From the NCBI GenBank assembly GCA_010645155.1, contig JAAGOF010000064.1:1772123-1836122 (forward strand): DNA of 64,000 nucleotides, in the 5' to 3' direction. Below the pieces are notes generated by a model. The model saw only the letters and a program-made list of their open reading frames with translations. It was not told the DNA's origin and ran no database searches. Shown here piece after piece: positions 1 to 12,506 of the stretch. Made by a program: the position numbers and the translations under genes. This DNA comes from Tigriopus japonicus (lineage: Eukaryota > Arthropoda > Copepoda > Harpacticoida > Harpacticidae). How positions within the stretch are numbered: position 1 is the stretch's first letter; each line of letters starts with the position of its first letter.

Positions 1-853
1 GCATGCGCAGACATGGATGTTGCCTCCGATCTGTGGGCGATGCTGGCATCAATAGTTCATTTTTGACTCGACCCACATGATCTCAAGAGAACAGCAAGGT
101 CGACCAGAATAATTTGGAGGCATTTCTGCTATTTCCTTGTAAGAATGAGCAACATCATGATGAGCAAAATTTCTTTCGAGATGGTTTTGTGTAAACCTCC
201 ATCATGAACTCGTTGATTCTTCATGGTATTTCAGTAACAACGAGAGGCTAATTGTAATCTATTCAGGATATTTGCTAACCTCTTTCTCTGACTCAATTTG
301 CTCCAATCTTTAGACACACATGTTGGTCCATCTTCACTTGAAAGGGCCCCTCAGGACTTCAAATTGCCAATTCTCCAAGTTATTATTCATCTATTGCAAA
401 TGCAACTTGCAACTTCCGAAGGATTTCTCAATCTCACGTACACCCACCGTGCACAAGAATTCATGAACCAGAGAAGATTCGGTGATGGTGACAATGAGAT
501 ATCTAGACATCCGCTACTCGAGCTCGAACCAAGGTCGTTTTCACGTAGGTGTTGGATGGTTGGGTTGGGGCTTGCACAGTCTGCATATGGACAGATAGCG
601 AAGGTGGTGCTGGGTTTGCTCTCTGGCCCGACTGACTGAAGAACTCCTTGGTAGGCTCGAAAGAAGAATGAACGGGCCTATGGAGGAAGAGATCATCCCG
701 AAGAGCGCGAGTCTCAATGCCAAAACAGCAAGAGCACAATTGAATCAGTTCTGAACTTCTGTGGAGACTTCAAAGTGTTCAAAGATAGCATTTGCTTCGT
801 TTTTATTCAGTTTTGACCAGACGGGTGACCTGAGAAGGTCTTCAACCCGCATT
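1..853. other. Left-edge region without assigned gene
   Basis: No exon with supporting splice sites was found. An open frame on the plus strand from 298 to 639 begins at a non-ATG codon and has no recognisable domain. Overlapping frames on the other strand are equally open, so it is probably not coding. The region may hold the promoter and 5' UTR of the gene that starts at 854; no TATA box was recognised. Confidence 0.4.
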
Positions 854-1757
854 ATGGGGCCCATGGGCACCAATTGGGCTTTCATGTTCCTCTCTCTTCT
901 GATTTTAATCGTTGGAAGGTAAGGTTTTCCTGCCGAAGGACATTTGGTTCCGGGCTAGCATATTTGTGTACGTTTGATCTTATTCGTAACAGAGGTTTGA
1001 GGACAGGAGAATTCAGACACTCCGTTCAAGACCAATTAATTGGTGTTCATTGTTGGCTTTTTGGACTACCGGAAGCCAATGAGATTGCATTAGGATCAGC
1101 TTAAGGTGTTGTTGTTGCGATGATCTGGTTGCCTTTGTCTCTTGAAAAGTGCGTGGGTGAGCACCATCACCAACGGCTTATAAAAAGATAACGTTAAAGG
1201 GCGTCTGTTGAAGTACAACAACTGTCGTAATGGAATGACATCATAGCTCCAAGATGAGACCTCGGATGACGATCACAGTCCTTTCCAAGAACCGGAGAAC
1301 TATTCGGAGCTCATTTTTGTTGCTTAGCCCACCAAAAGGGGCCTTCTATTTGATGTTTCTAACATGAGGGAAAAGGGACCTTGCTACAATGATATGATTT
1401 CTGGCCCCTAAACCAAGGCTTTTAAGCCCTAAAAATGGCAGATGTAAACCGTTGTAAAGGCAATCTTTGACTCTTTCTAGTTCTGCTCTTCCCACCATTT
1501 ACCACGTGGGCGAGGAGGGTGAAGCGGATGCCATCATGATCCCGGTGTCCTCAACTGCGATTCCGTTGGACGACTTGCCTGAGTTCTCGGTGGGCATCGG
1601 GTTCGGATTGATTGACGAGAAGGATAAGATCAAGAAGCCGGCCAATCTCAAGGATATTCAACTCATCACTGCCAAGAACCGTCATCGTTTTGTGGCAGCA
1701 GCCGGAGTTCAAGAGCTTACCAAAGAGGAATTTGATCAGTTTAATGTGAGCAAGTAA
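854..1757 (+). CDS. Small secreted protein of unknown family (two exons)
   Basis: Two exons, 854-918 and 1481-1757, join into a 113-residue protein ending at TAA 1755-1757. Exon 1 starts at an ATG (a second in-frame ATG lies three codons on) and encodes a short N-terminus followed by a hydrophobic run, MFLSLLILIVG, typical of a secretory signal peptide. It ends in AG before a gtaagg donor. Exon 2 follows a pyrimidine-rich ttctag acceptor, and its first base completes the split serine codon, so the phase agrees exactly. The mature part, beginning near SSALPTIYHV, has no cysteine. It carries acidic stretches (GEEGEAD, LIDEKDK) and a charged C-terminus (TKEEFDQFNVSK). I do not recognise the family. 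The gene is complete within the window, with a poly(A) signal 55 bp after the stop. Additional small exons inside the 562-bp intron cannot be excluded. Confidence 0.68.
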
Positions 1758-1811
1758 ATTTGCCACGTCAAGAACAAAAAACCCATCATGCCAAGTACGA
1801 CAACTAACACA

Positions 1812-1817
1812 AATAAA
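1812..1817 (+). terminator. Poly(A) signal AATAAA for the secreted-protein gene
   Basis: A canonical AATAAA lies 55 bp downstream of the stop codon at 1757. It sits in AT-rich sequence with no intervening exon signal, which supports the preceding exon as terminal. Confidence 0.6.
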
Positions 1818-4800
1818 GTAGTTTTATACAGCATGACCATGACAAATAAGAAAGAATTCCCTGTTTATTATCACGATGTTCCGACTAAAATTAGACTTTA
1901 AGATCGCCATCGATTTATCACCCATTCACTAGATACTTTACTTGCCATTAATAAACGTTATGTAAATAGTTCAAAGCAGGTGCATCCCAGTGAGATGAAT
2001 TTAAATTTCGTGACGTTCAATAGATTTGTGATGTTCATTTTCATGGTTTTCCACTAGAAGTGTACATAGTGTCCCATTATTGAGTTGGTCTCTAGAATCT
2101 ACACATTTCAAACGATGCCACGCAGTTCAATGATATTCCTTTTTAATGGCAAAAGGGATAGAGATCAACCTTGTGGCCCAACTTTAGCTTCCAAAATTTT
2201 CAAGTTTGGAATGTGGCTTGATAATCAGGATCAGTTTTTCATTATCATAACAAGCGACACCAAATTTTGGTAAAAAATGCTGCCAAAAATATTGCATTTT
2301 TTCATAATAATTTTGAGAAATAATGTAACGTAATCAGTTGTTTTTGTAATTTTACTAGCACTTATTAATTGCGGTGGAAACTGACCTTTTCCTATACTCC
2401 AGTCAGTTGTAAGTCTTAATTCATAGCTTGCAATAGGTGATAATCCAAATACATATTGTTACAAGTGTAAGAAATCCTGTCTGCTGCTTTTCTTATTTTG
2501 ATTTTACCATCTTTTCTCACACATTCTGAAGGGCACAAACAATTTCACCAGATTTTTTTAAATTTTCCCAAACTTCTAATTTTGGACAATCATCGCAGAA
2601 TTTTGTAATTACATTGTAACTTGTAATTTACAAGGATCTGGTGGCCTCGAAGATAAAGTAGACATATATTTATGGTGTAGCTATATTGACTGTTAAACTA
2701 ACCTTTTTCGAGAAAATTTTCAACGGAACAAGCAATTTTCTCATATTTTTTTTTGTTTTTAATTTTCCGCATTTTTTGTAGTTTTTGATAAAACTTCTAG
2801 ATTTTTGTACTTGCATTATAGAGTGTAACTTACAGCTATCTGTTGGCCCTGATCATAACCAATAAAGTGACAGAAAGTGAAATGTCTGACGATTTCTTGT
2901 AAGAGGTCGTTTGAGGTCAGAATGGAGGACATTGATGTTGAGGAGGCTGATTAGCGTCAGAATATGGTTACCAAGAGGTTTAGGATGACAACTATGGTGG
3001 TTCAAAACTAGTTAGCCATGAAGTGTAATGGCAAATCTCTGACCAAAAGCTCAATGATCAAGCCTGACCAAGGATCTAAATGGTGATAACCACTCCCGTT
3101 TAAAAAAAATCGAATTTCTCAACCATAAAGTTGCTGGAAAGTTGTTTGCTCATGTCAGCTGGTGTCCAGGGCTGTTATCAATAGAGCCATATAAAAATGT
3201 GAAACGTCTCATTTGCATTTTTTGCTTTTTTGCTAATTTTGACAATAATGACGTTGTGTGAAAATTGGGGTTTAATTTTACAAAATGTACGTAGATTAAA
3301 CCTGAAATTTGATCTTCTACTTGCATTTTTCCTGCTCTACATATTGTTAGTACACAGGAATGGATCGTGAGTTGGATCCAAAAAACCTTGGAACTGATAT
3401 AGTTGGAATTGACCAATGATGACCTGATTCATAATACTTGAAGAAATAATACTTTGAAGCTCAATAATATCATTTACCCCCAAGTTTTGTTTGTACTTTT
3501 CCTTCATGAAGATGCTTTTTATCTGTAAAAATATGATTCAAGTTTCAAAGTTGTCTTTTTTGTTGAAACCTAGAAAAAATGCATTGATGTTAGTTAATCT
3601 TTTTATAGGACTTAATGTGAGCCAAATCTGATCCGATCCAGATTTGCACCGATCCAGATCGGAGCCAGATTTGAAATTTTGATTTCAGTCCGGAGCCGAA
3701 CCTATCCAATCCGAAAAGTTGCCGAACTGACCTTGACCTAGAGCCATAAATCTTTGGGCTCTGTTATTTGCTTTTTTGACATTTTTTGTACATTTTTTGG
3801 TCACTTTTTCACTTATTTCATTTCGTTTATTTGTGATTTTTTCATGGCTCTACTCATCATCATTTTTTATTCAATTGTCACAATTTTCAAAAAGTCTTTG
3901 TAACCATGGGAGCAGTTCCATCCAAATGCATGATTTGCAATGCGTATTCTTCAAGCCTTTAATATACGGTTATGCTGAATCATAGAGAAAGACGAATAAT
4001 ATCAAAGTATTAAGTTAGGGAAAACAAGAAACAACATTCAAGAATGGTGTGAAATGGATGGCAAGCTTCACAGGTACAAAAAAGATATAACTGTAACGCA
4101 AATAGCATATTCCTCGGGGGAAATGGTAACGGTTAGTGGTGGGCGAGAATCCGATGTCGGTGTCGAAGTATCGACACCGGCTTTTCCAACATTTGGTGTC
4201 AGTGTTGAAATGTTCTTTTGTGTCGACATGGTATTATGATTTTTCCAAAAATACCAAGAATTTACTACTTTAACACTTTCACAGCCGGTGTCGAGGTCGG
4301 TGTCGACTTTGACAATTTGGCCGGTGGCCGGATTAGCGGGAAATTCAAATTACGAGACGTTGGTTGCACTTGGTGTATGTAATGATTTGGACCCTTTGGA
4401 CCCCACAGCATGACAAATAGCGTTCTATTTCTTTTAAATCGCCCCGTGGTGGTATTGTTATTGCAATCTTTCCTCAAAGAACCGTTCTTCGAAATCTCGA
4501 TCTCAAAACCATCGGTTGAGGGTGGAAAGTCCTTCCATTAGGGCTTTATTAACTTGGCGAGCAGTCCCTAGCGTCTAGAAGTGCTAATCCCTTGGAATGA
4601 GGGATGGTGACAACAATTTGGCACAAACCTTTAATTATCCTTCTCCAAGGAGATCTGTGTCGAGAATAGGCTTAACACGATTTTTTATGGTCGATAGGAA
4701 AATCTTTCACCTAACCGAAACATCCTTTCTCTCAAGCTCGAGTATTTCATGTATGGACATAAAGCAGTCCTTATTTCGGGAATTGAGAGCCATGGATCAG

Positions 4801-7800
4801 TTTTACGATTTAAGAAAAGTTCCCTTCATTCTCAAACTTTGGCTCGTTTTGTGCAAATCTCAAACATGCAAAATCACCAGATCTTTTTTGTGCTATCGAT
4901 CAATATAAATGTATAGCCAAGAAGAATATTTCGTTTTGGTAAAAGTTGGTCAAGTTTGTCGACTAATACGAATATAACCAACAAAGTCAGTATGAATTGC
5001 TTTAAATCCGTGGCGAATCCCATTCATTTGGATTGCCCCTGATTTGCTGTATTATGCGTGCGGTTTGGGATTTGAGTCATGGCCGACCTGTCAGTGCCAT
5101 GGACGATCCTGATCCATTGATGAATCCAGTCATCGCCTCCCAATCTCACCACGCTTCAATCAGTAGGAATGTGAGAAAGAGGAACGAAGACGAACTACGT
5201 GATCTTCGGAACAAAGTCATTTTGGTCGGTCGTTGATCGAGGGATGGTAAGTACTAGGTTCTCTTTCTTGGTCCGCGTGTTCTTCCTTTTCCTTCTTTCT
5301 GACTTGCTCGTTGCTTGCTCGTCTCTTCGGCCTTTTGGCCCCGTCGCTCCCACTCACTCTCTTCTTTTCCATGTGGCCTGCGTTCCGAAGACCTTGTCCC
5401 CTTGGTTGGTCTTTGGCCGCTCTCTGGTCGGGGGTGTTTCTTGCCTGTGGTTACCATCATTTCGTCTTTAGATCCCCATCCGTCCGTCTGTTGTCCATGG
5501 AGGTTCGTGGTACCATGGAACACATCAAGCATGCATGCGCACTCCCGCACACTCAGCTTGGATCGTATCGGAGAACGTGAATTTGGATCCAACTAAGTCA
5601 AGAGTGAGTAGTAATCGTAGTAAGTGAGAGTGGGGCATGGGACCACACTGATAGAGCCACAGACAGAAAGAAAGAAGAAGAGAGAGAGAAAGAGAAAAGG
5701 ACCCAAAGTAAGGGAAAGAGAGAGACACGAAAATGGGACTCACGAGTGGAACATCCAAACGAGTTGGATAGTCCCGCGATCGTAGAATCTCTCATCGGAT
5801 GATCGTGATGGCACCCTCGGCCGACATTAGTGAAGGAGAATGGTTGTGGTTGCTCTGTGATTCTTCTTATTCGTCTTCTCATCCTCCTTCTCCTCCAGCT
5901 CGTTCCTCTTCTTCTTTTTCTTCTTGATCGTGCCCCTGACTGTGTCGAAAGAGAAAAGAGGGAACAAAACGGAAAAGCGATTGGAAAACGAATCCAAGTC
6001 AAGTCACACAGATCGCAAGATATGATCAGCCAGCTAAGATTCCCGTCCATGATCAAACACAACCAACCAACAAGACGATGACTCTAGATGTGGGGCCTCA
6101 AATCGAGTACAGTTTTCCATTCCGTCCTTGAATAGTGTTTACCAATGCGATTTGTCTTAGAAGTGTCCCCCTAATTGCTAGACAATCATCCGGAAGCTCT
6201 TACCAAACAAAAGATCTTCTTTATCCACTTGGTCGTGGGTGCATGAGGAAGAAAAAAAAACTTTTTTCGCCTCCGAGCTTCATGTGCAAGTGTTGAAAAA
6301 TGACAGATGAGATGGAGAGATCTCGCGGGTGCAAGAAGGCCGACGGTCTTGTCAATGGTGATTCAGGATATTCTTTTTTCCTCCTCCGTCTCCCAAGCTT
6401 GATCCAAAGTCAGTGACAGATACTACAGTCGCTACCGTCGAAGAGCAAAGGAAAGTGTGTGAGAGAGAGGCAGAGATCCCAACCTCGCTATTGTGTGAAT
6501 CAAAGGGTGTGAACCTCTAAAAACCTCAGTTATTGAGAGCCATGAAAAAAATCGAAGTTTGACGACATCCTTCGATTTGTGGGTCAACGAAAAAAGTAGA
6601 AACTCCTGACGGTGTCCCATTCAGTTTCCATGCCCTTTGAAAAACCACAAGCTTGGATCGGATTCGGTTTTTGTTATTGTCGTTGAAGTGTCTGTAGGTG
6701 CATTTTCTGAAGGGCCCCTGTGTCTACTTTTTGTAATGAGAAGGTGACACATGGCCTCGGATGGATCAGAAGAAGAAAGTGTGCAAAGTTTTCTTTTTCT
6801 GAGCAATGCTTACTGATCCGGACATCGGAGCTGCTTCCTCTCTATGTATTTCTGAATCCGAAAACGCCACTCTGGTATATTGATAAAGCCAGTGATGCAT
6901 AAGTCGCTCTGGGAAGAAGCGACAAAGTTTGCCATGCGCACAAAAGGTAAGAAGTAAGCGATCACATCTTTTTCAGGGTACAACCACGTCGTTCTATAAT
7001 TGGGACAAACACGAGAGCTCTTGAGACAACTTCAGGTTTCTTCGATTGGACTATCCCCTAACACAGTTGTACCATATTGTGGATGCATTTCTAGAAACAG
7101 ATCGTTGCCTACGACTTCGTCGAGTACTTGTCAAATAGATTCCGCTCTTTAACAGACACATATTGCGAGGAAGAGTAATCCGTGATGGTTCACAGACTTC
7201 GGATGAAGTTTTTGTTGTGCTCGTTGATGGTCGTCTTATCAAAAGAATACTTAACGTATTCGGACATCTGTGCAATTGTCTGGGGGGATTAGGTAAAAAT
7301 GAAACGTCACATTCCCCATTGCTTCCCATCTAACAAACCCAAGATCCATCTGAAAGAGCTCAAAAAAGATCAAAAGGAAGCAAAGAAAGTTTCCGAGTCA
7401 AACCCTGGTGCTTTAGGGATTTTCTTTTAAATTCATGCTTTTTAAATTGTTTGTACATTTTCATCGGGTCTTTTGCGGAATGATGCGGACATTCCATGCA
7501 CCAGGAAAAAATGCCTCCAAAGAGACCAAGGTTAATCAAAGTGTGCCATCAACTGCTCGATTCACTGATTCTACATATGACTCAATCTTACTAGGCCAAA
7601 GAGAAGGTAGCTGTGAAAAGATTACTCATAAAGAGGGGCGAACGTGTCCAAAGTCATGGATTAAGCAAAAAGGTCTTCTTCGTACGTACATGATTTGCAA
7701 CGACAACGACGAGGATTGATGGTGACCAATTCCCACTCTTTTGTTATTGGAGGGGTTGGCTCAAAGACCATGACAGTGTAGCATACTAGCCTTTCATAAC

Positions 7801-9777
7801 CATCTTCAATCCCAATCGCTTCTCATGAGGAAGTTTTTTTCCCAACCTTTTGTCACGGAGTTTATCAAGGATCATGGCTCATTGGCCTTTGATGGAAAAT
7901 CGAAGAAAATCACGAATTTGACCATGCTCAGAAGCACCAACCCAATGTCTTTCAACCATGGATGAACGGGCATCTCGATTGTGAGAAGACTCTCCAATTT
8001 GAGGTCCAAGCGAGGGAATTTAAATGAGGAGAAAATGCTTTTCACCGAAAAGTTGAACAATTTGCACTAGTGCACTTATCTGGGAGTAAACTTTTCGTTC
8101 CTTTCGCAATGACAATCCTCGCTCTCCCCTCTAAAACAGGACCGAGAGTTTTGATCTCAAGTATCTGAGTCTGATTTTTGGAACAGCTGGATCGCGCATT
8201 CTCTTTTTTCATCTTGAGAACTGGTGGCGAAGGGAAACTTTTTTCCTCGGGATCCTACCTCCAAACATTCGCCAAAAAGCTAACCCAATCCACCTTAAGA
8301 TCTTCAAAGTGTGCCAGCTCTGACATTGGTACCCATCGATTGATATTGGCCCATGCCTACTGAAGACGTCACGTCAAATTCATGCATTGGGAACAAATCA
8401 AATTCGGTTGGAGCATTCTCGATTAGGTTTGGATAATCGTTAAAGAAGGCTGGAGAAGGTAATTCAAATAAATGTAAGCACGTGCACTCCAAGTTCAAAA
8501 TTTGGAGGGTCCCTTTGACGAGGCAATTCCGAGGAAATTGTCAAAGAACTTGTAGCAAAGCAGGATTCATTGCCGTTCGTTTCCCCAACTAAGAGTCCCT
8601 TGTGGTTGATGCCATTTCAAAGGATCCAATTTTGATGTAAAATCCGCCTTTATTGCTTCTCGATCAGATACACCAAAGCAAACAGAGTACTCGAACCAAT
8701 ATATTTCATCTTCTTCAGGAAGCAGCAAAGAGACACAGAGATCCCAGTCAAAGATCGAAGAATTCTCTGGCAAGACAAACACAAAAGCCAGTTTCTGGCA
8801 TTGCTTCTCAAGAACCTTGATGTTGTCAAACGAACCTCCCGAAGGCTCTACAAGGTTTTTATCTCCTAATGAAACTACTCTTCCCCTTGCTGGATGTATA
8901 TCGTGATTCCAGACTCAGATGCCATGGCTCTTGTTCAATCCTTGCTTACAGATCCAGTCTTGAAATAATGGACAAGAAAGTTGTTTAAAGGCTGTCTAAC
9001 TACCTCTACAAATTGGGGAATGGAATCAACTTCCCCAACTTGGTCTGATTTCAAATGTGGGCTCTTAAAGCCTCAACTTGGTCCATAACACTTATTCATC
9101 ATACCCTTTTAGGTAGCATTAGTACAAGAGAAGAACAAACGTGTTTTCGTTTTGTATGACGAGTTCATACTCGGCCAATGCCTGGGAGTGCAATTAATGT
9201 GCTGGGAGAAAAAATCTTGTCCCCCTCTTGAAGGAGAAGACAATGATCCCACTTTTGAAAAGGCCGCGGAGTTCCTTGTTCCTGTTACCACTCCAACATG
9301 AAGTGGAGGCACGAGTTGGAACATCCAAATGCTCTATTTAACTGGCTTCAATGACACCAACCATCTCCCAGACAAAATGCTAAACACCGGAGTTCTGAGG
9401 GTGCGCATTTTTCGCTGAGGAAAGCCTGAGGAGCGTAATAATCGCAACACTTGGGGCAAGAATGGGAATTTCCAGCCTCATGAACGTCAGGATGAGGCTC
9501 AAAAGACCTCGTTTAAAGTCAACCGACTGTGACGAGAGGATTGTCTCAGTTTTCTCTCGTGATGGGTTTGTGCGGGGTCTCAATTGTGGAATTTCATTTA
9601 AATGGGTGTTTAGCTCCTTACCAACGGGTGTTTGCCATAAGGCTGAAAGAGAAGGCCATTGGTGCTGTATGTTTTCGGGATTTCTTTCTTCCTTCAAAGC
9701 ATATGCATGGGAAGCTTCGAGGATTATCCGGAACCCAAAACTTAAAGAGGAGGTTCGAAAAGATGCCAGGCGTCGAT
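1818..9777. other. Gene-poor AT-rich region with decayed element debris
   Basis: No convincing exon was found. Most frames are interrupted. From 5250 to 6000 there are long C/T-rich and G/A-rich tracts that keep several frames open without looking like protein. A short strong donor (gtaagt, 5247) follows an ORF that ends in a stop before it. Fragmented open frames on both strands between 7.4 and 9.7 kb have no recognised domain and may be remains of a mobile element. One of them is a plus-strand frame with an ATG at 9562 that runs to 9807. Confidence 0.4.
3625..4345. mobile_element. Possible decayed DNA transposon remnant
   Basis: Within otherwise AT-rich DNA there are clusters of repeated, self-complementary motifs: gatccgatccagattt near 3630, CCGATC-ca-GATCGG at 3649-3662, and a perfect 9-bp hairpin CGGTGTCGA-agta-TCGACACCG at 4158-4179. 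The ggtgtcga word recurs near 4286 and 4298. The sequence tagtggtgggcg at 4134 resembles the start of some hAT terminal repeats. No matching opposite terminus or target-site duplication was found, so the class and boundaries are a guess. Confidence 0.25.
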
Positions 9778-9951
9778 CTACTCAATAAAAGCCTCTTTGA
9801 TTTCTGATATCTTCGCTGAATGGAAGATCTAGTGGCAAGAAGAAGGGCATTTGAATTAATTTTATAGCACTAACCTGATAAAAGCCATTCGTATCCCCTG
9901 TTACATCCCTCCAGCGAGGATCACTTCTCAACTTTCCCCCTCCTGCTTTAC
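9778..9951 (-). CDS. Last two exons of an unidentified minus-strand gene (partial)
   Basis: The penultimate exon is 9875-9951 and the last is 9778-9828, both read on the minus strand. The first follows a tcgtctttag acceptor, starts with the last two bases of a codon, and then encodes 25 residues including GGGKLRSDPRWRDV and TGDTNGFYQ. It ends at CAG before a gttagt donor. A 46-bp intron with a good acceptor (ttcttcttgccactag) leads in phase 0 to IFHSAKISEIKEAFIE and a TAG stop. The intron length is close to the 47-bp intron of the EF-hand gene in this window. The residue composition looks like real protein, but I do not recognise the family. No upstream exon with the required phase was found up to about 12.7 kb. 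A plus-strand open frame overlaps the last exon; I consider it the less likely coding strand. Confidence 0.42.
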
Positions 9952-10705
9952 CTAAAGACGAAGGAGACCATATTTTATTCACTCACAAAGCGAGTCAGCA
10001 TTTCACGATATGTTCTTCCCAATCTTGGTCTCTTTCTATTTTTTGCTTTCTTCAATGTTCCCCTTGCCTATCCGTTGGCCTAATTTTATCTTAAATACTC
10101 TTGTGAGAAGGGCATAAAATTGGGAGTTCACTGGGCTGAAAAAGATCTACCTCACATTAAAAGAACTCTTTAGCGCTCTATCGTGTTCGATAGAGATCTT
10201 AAACGAGATATGCATTTAGCACTTCATCAGCGAGATTGATTGATCAACTTCAAGGTGGTCGAAAATGGTAAAAAAATGAGGTTCTTTGGAAAACTACATA
10301 ATAAAGTAAATGACTGCCATAGCTTTTTGCTTTTCCTATCTTCATTTGAACTCAATACAAACATCCTTCAGAATGAAAAAAAAATCTAAAAATGTAAGTA
10401 ATAGTTAAATAAGTGGCCTTACTTGACTTTCAACATTTTTGCTTCAAAAGATTTCCAAAAATTTCGAAACTTTTACGATTTCGACAAACAAAGATTTCCA
10501 AAAAACATCCCCGTTTTGTTTTTATGCTTGTACTGCAAAGGCTTGACACAGGTGTACACACAAAATGTACACTTTCAATTGAAATTTTCTTGTCAAAATT
10601 CACCACGTTTGTAAAATCGTTTCTCTTGGTATGGTTCTCTATTGTGTTTTTCGACCATCTATTCTGAACGCATAAATTTCTTTTCGAATCCCGCGGAGAA
10701 GCAAT
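9952..10705. other. Intergenic or intronic, nothing assigned
   Basis: The sequence is AT-rich. A short minus-strand frame starts at an ATG (10214-10216), has an upstream in-frame stop and ends at a gtgagg donor at 10156. Its phase does not match the downstream exon at 9951, so it was not joined. I see no other supported feature. Confidence 0.35.
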
Positions 10706-10943
10706 TTGCCCTCACTAAAGAAGACGCTCGAGGCGGGAGAAAAAGAAGAAAAAAAAGAAACTAAAGGCAGGAGGAGGATTTCCTCGAAGAAATTGTTCAG
10801 GTTAGATCCGTTCGCTCAGATTTCCTGTTTTCCCCACAATCTATGGGCTCTGGACCATGCCACATACCGTTGGTTCCGTGGACCACGAACGATCTCTCCC
10901 TGTGCTTTGTGGAAGTCTCTTTCTCCCTCTCTTCCTCTTCTAG

Positions 10944-11426
10944 ATGAGACATGGGAATGTTCCTCAGCCTATTGGAACCCTGGCCTGCTTAACCTTCTTC
11001 CTTCTCCTGACAAAGGAGGACTTTTTTATCCCCCTTAACAATTACTCAAGTTGGAGCGTGTTGTTGGTGAAAACGAAGGCACTTTATACCCTGACTAGCT
11101 TCACTCACAAGCTCGGATGGTCCTTGCCAGTCGACCTTTCTGAGAAATGGCCAAGTGAGATCCGAAATAGACACATTCACTCTTGGGACTGGCGAATCGC
11201 CAAGCAGATCTCTGACTGGAATCTCTTCTCTCACTTAGCCTCAAATCTCTTCTATTGTGATGTACCACGTCTAATGATCACAGTTAGCTGGAGTTTTCTT
11301 ATTCGACAAACTGTGACCTTGTTGAGAGCTTGGCCTTCAGGACCTCATTCACACGGCATGTCGTGGCAATACAAGCAAATTAACATTCGAAAACGTAGCA
11401 AAATGGCTTTTGGTTTTGTGGCATGA
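10944..11426 (+). CDS. Candidate ORF or exon, hydrophobic N-terminus, unknown function
   Basis: An ATG-initiated frame of 160 codons with no obvious codon bias against coding. The ATG lies directly after an excellent acceptor-like tract (ctccctctcttcctcttctag), so this may instead be a terminal exon entered in phase 0. Residues 11-23 (GTLACLTFFLLLT) could form a signal anchor, and a second hydrophobic stretch lies near MITVSWSFLIRQTVTLL. The C-terminus is basic (KQINIRKRSK). An overlapping frame from 10706 to 11038 is shorter and lysine/glutamate-rich. No domain is recognised. No poly(A) signal was noted close behind, and no partner exon was identified upstream. Confidence 0.25.
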   Translation: MRHGNVPQPIGTLACLTFFLLLTKEDFFIPLNNYSSWSVLLVKTKALYTLTSFTHKLGWSLPVDLSEKWPSEIRNRHIHSWDWRIAKQISDWNLFSHLASNLFYCDVPRLMITVSWSFLIRQTVTLLRAWPSGPHSHGMSWQYKQINIRKRSKMAFGFVA

Positions 11427-11429
11427 GTT

Positions 11430-12480
11430 TGGACCCTTCTTGAGTGGATGAAAAAATGTAAAAGTAATACGTGTATGTTTTCAAACATTCTAGTTGTTCC
11501 GCCTTTCTTTCAAGTAAACCTCAACTGAAGTTCAACATTTCCCGAATATTCACGATTTGTAGGTCGCATGCTGGCGTCAAAAATTTAGAAAACTTGAGTA
11601 AACCAAAATGCAGTAAGACTTACTGTTGTTAGAGTTAGGAACAAAATTCTGCAAAAACACTCTGTTTTTTGCAGGTTTTCGAAATTTGTCACTTCGATAA
11701 CAGAGATTAGACCAGATTTACGAGGATCTGCTTAAATCTTGGAACAAAACGAATCAGTTTTTACACTAAAACAAATCTACTGTCCAAACAAAAGTCCAAA
11801 AGAAACAACCTGTCGACGTCGTGCCTCCTCCGTGCCATTACTCTACCTGAAAAGGCCGATGCGATAATTTGGGTCCGTTAATGCGCACCTAAACGATCAA
11901 GAATGTCTTCAGTGTTAGTCAAGGCACCTGTAGAGTTAAATTCAGTTGAGACCACAACGAAAAATGGAACCCAAGACGAGTTTTGGACAAATATCAGAGC
12001 CGGATTTTTGATGTCTCCAGTACACCCCTCTGAAAACCTGTAATCAAATTTTGTGGGCCTTGACCCAAAGGGGTTACAGACCCAGGCATGTTCACTTCAC
12101 CATTTCAACTTGCTCAAATATACCAAAATCAAGTCGGATCACATTTAAACACACATTGTCTTCTCAAAACTTGGCTTGAATAATATATCAAATAGGAAAA
12201 TATAAGCGATTAAAATGGTTTTGCCTTGTCTTGAAGCCGACGAAGGTAAAAAAGTGAGTAAGGAGAGAAAATTTCCATTGGAATGGTTTTCACCTTGAAA
12301 ATCCACTGGAGCTGAAAGTCATATCGCATAAACTTGGACCCTAATTGAATTAAGTCAGGGGAAATTAACGACAGAAATGACATTGAATGAATTTATCAGA
12401 TGGAAACGAAAAGAATCCAAAGAAGAAAGTTTGTTCCAACATGATTCGGAACCCAAAATCATCGAGATAAAGAAAGGAAC
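11430..12480. other. AT-rich stretch without supported genes
   Basis: No open frame of coding character was seen. A 13-codon ATG frame ends at a strong gtgagt donor near 12255 (peptide MVLPCLEADEGKK), but no compatible next exon was found. Confidence 0.35.
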
Positions 12481-12506
12481 AATACAGGGCAATAATCCAT
12501 GTCGTG

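Noticed and set aside
5254..6081. Several overlapping long ORFs on both strands
   Set aside because: They are produced by C/T-rich and G/A-rich low-complexity tracts; none has domain content or splice support.
6895..7010. Short ATG frame followed by a GT-AG interval
   Set aside because: The intron would be about 30 bp and the product about 24 residues.
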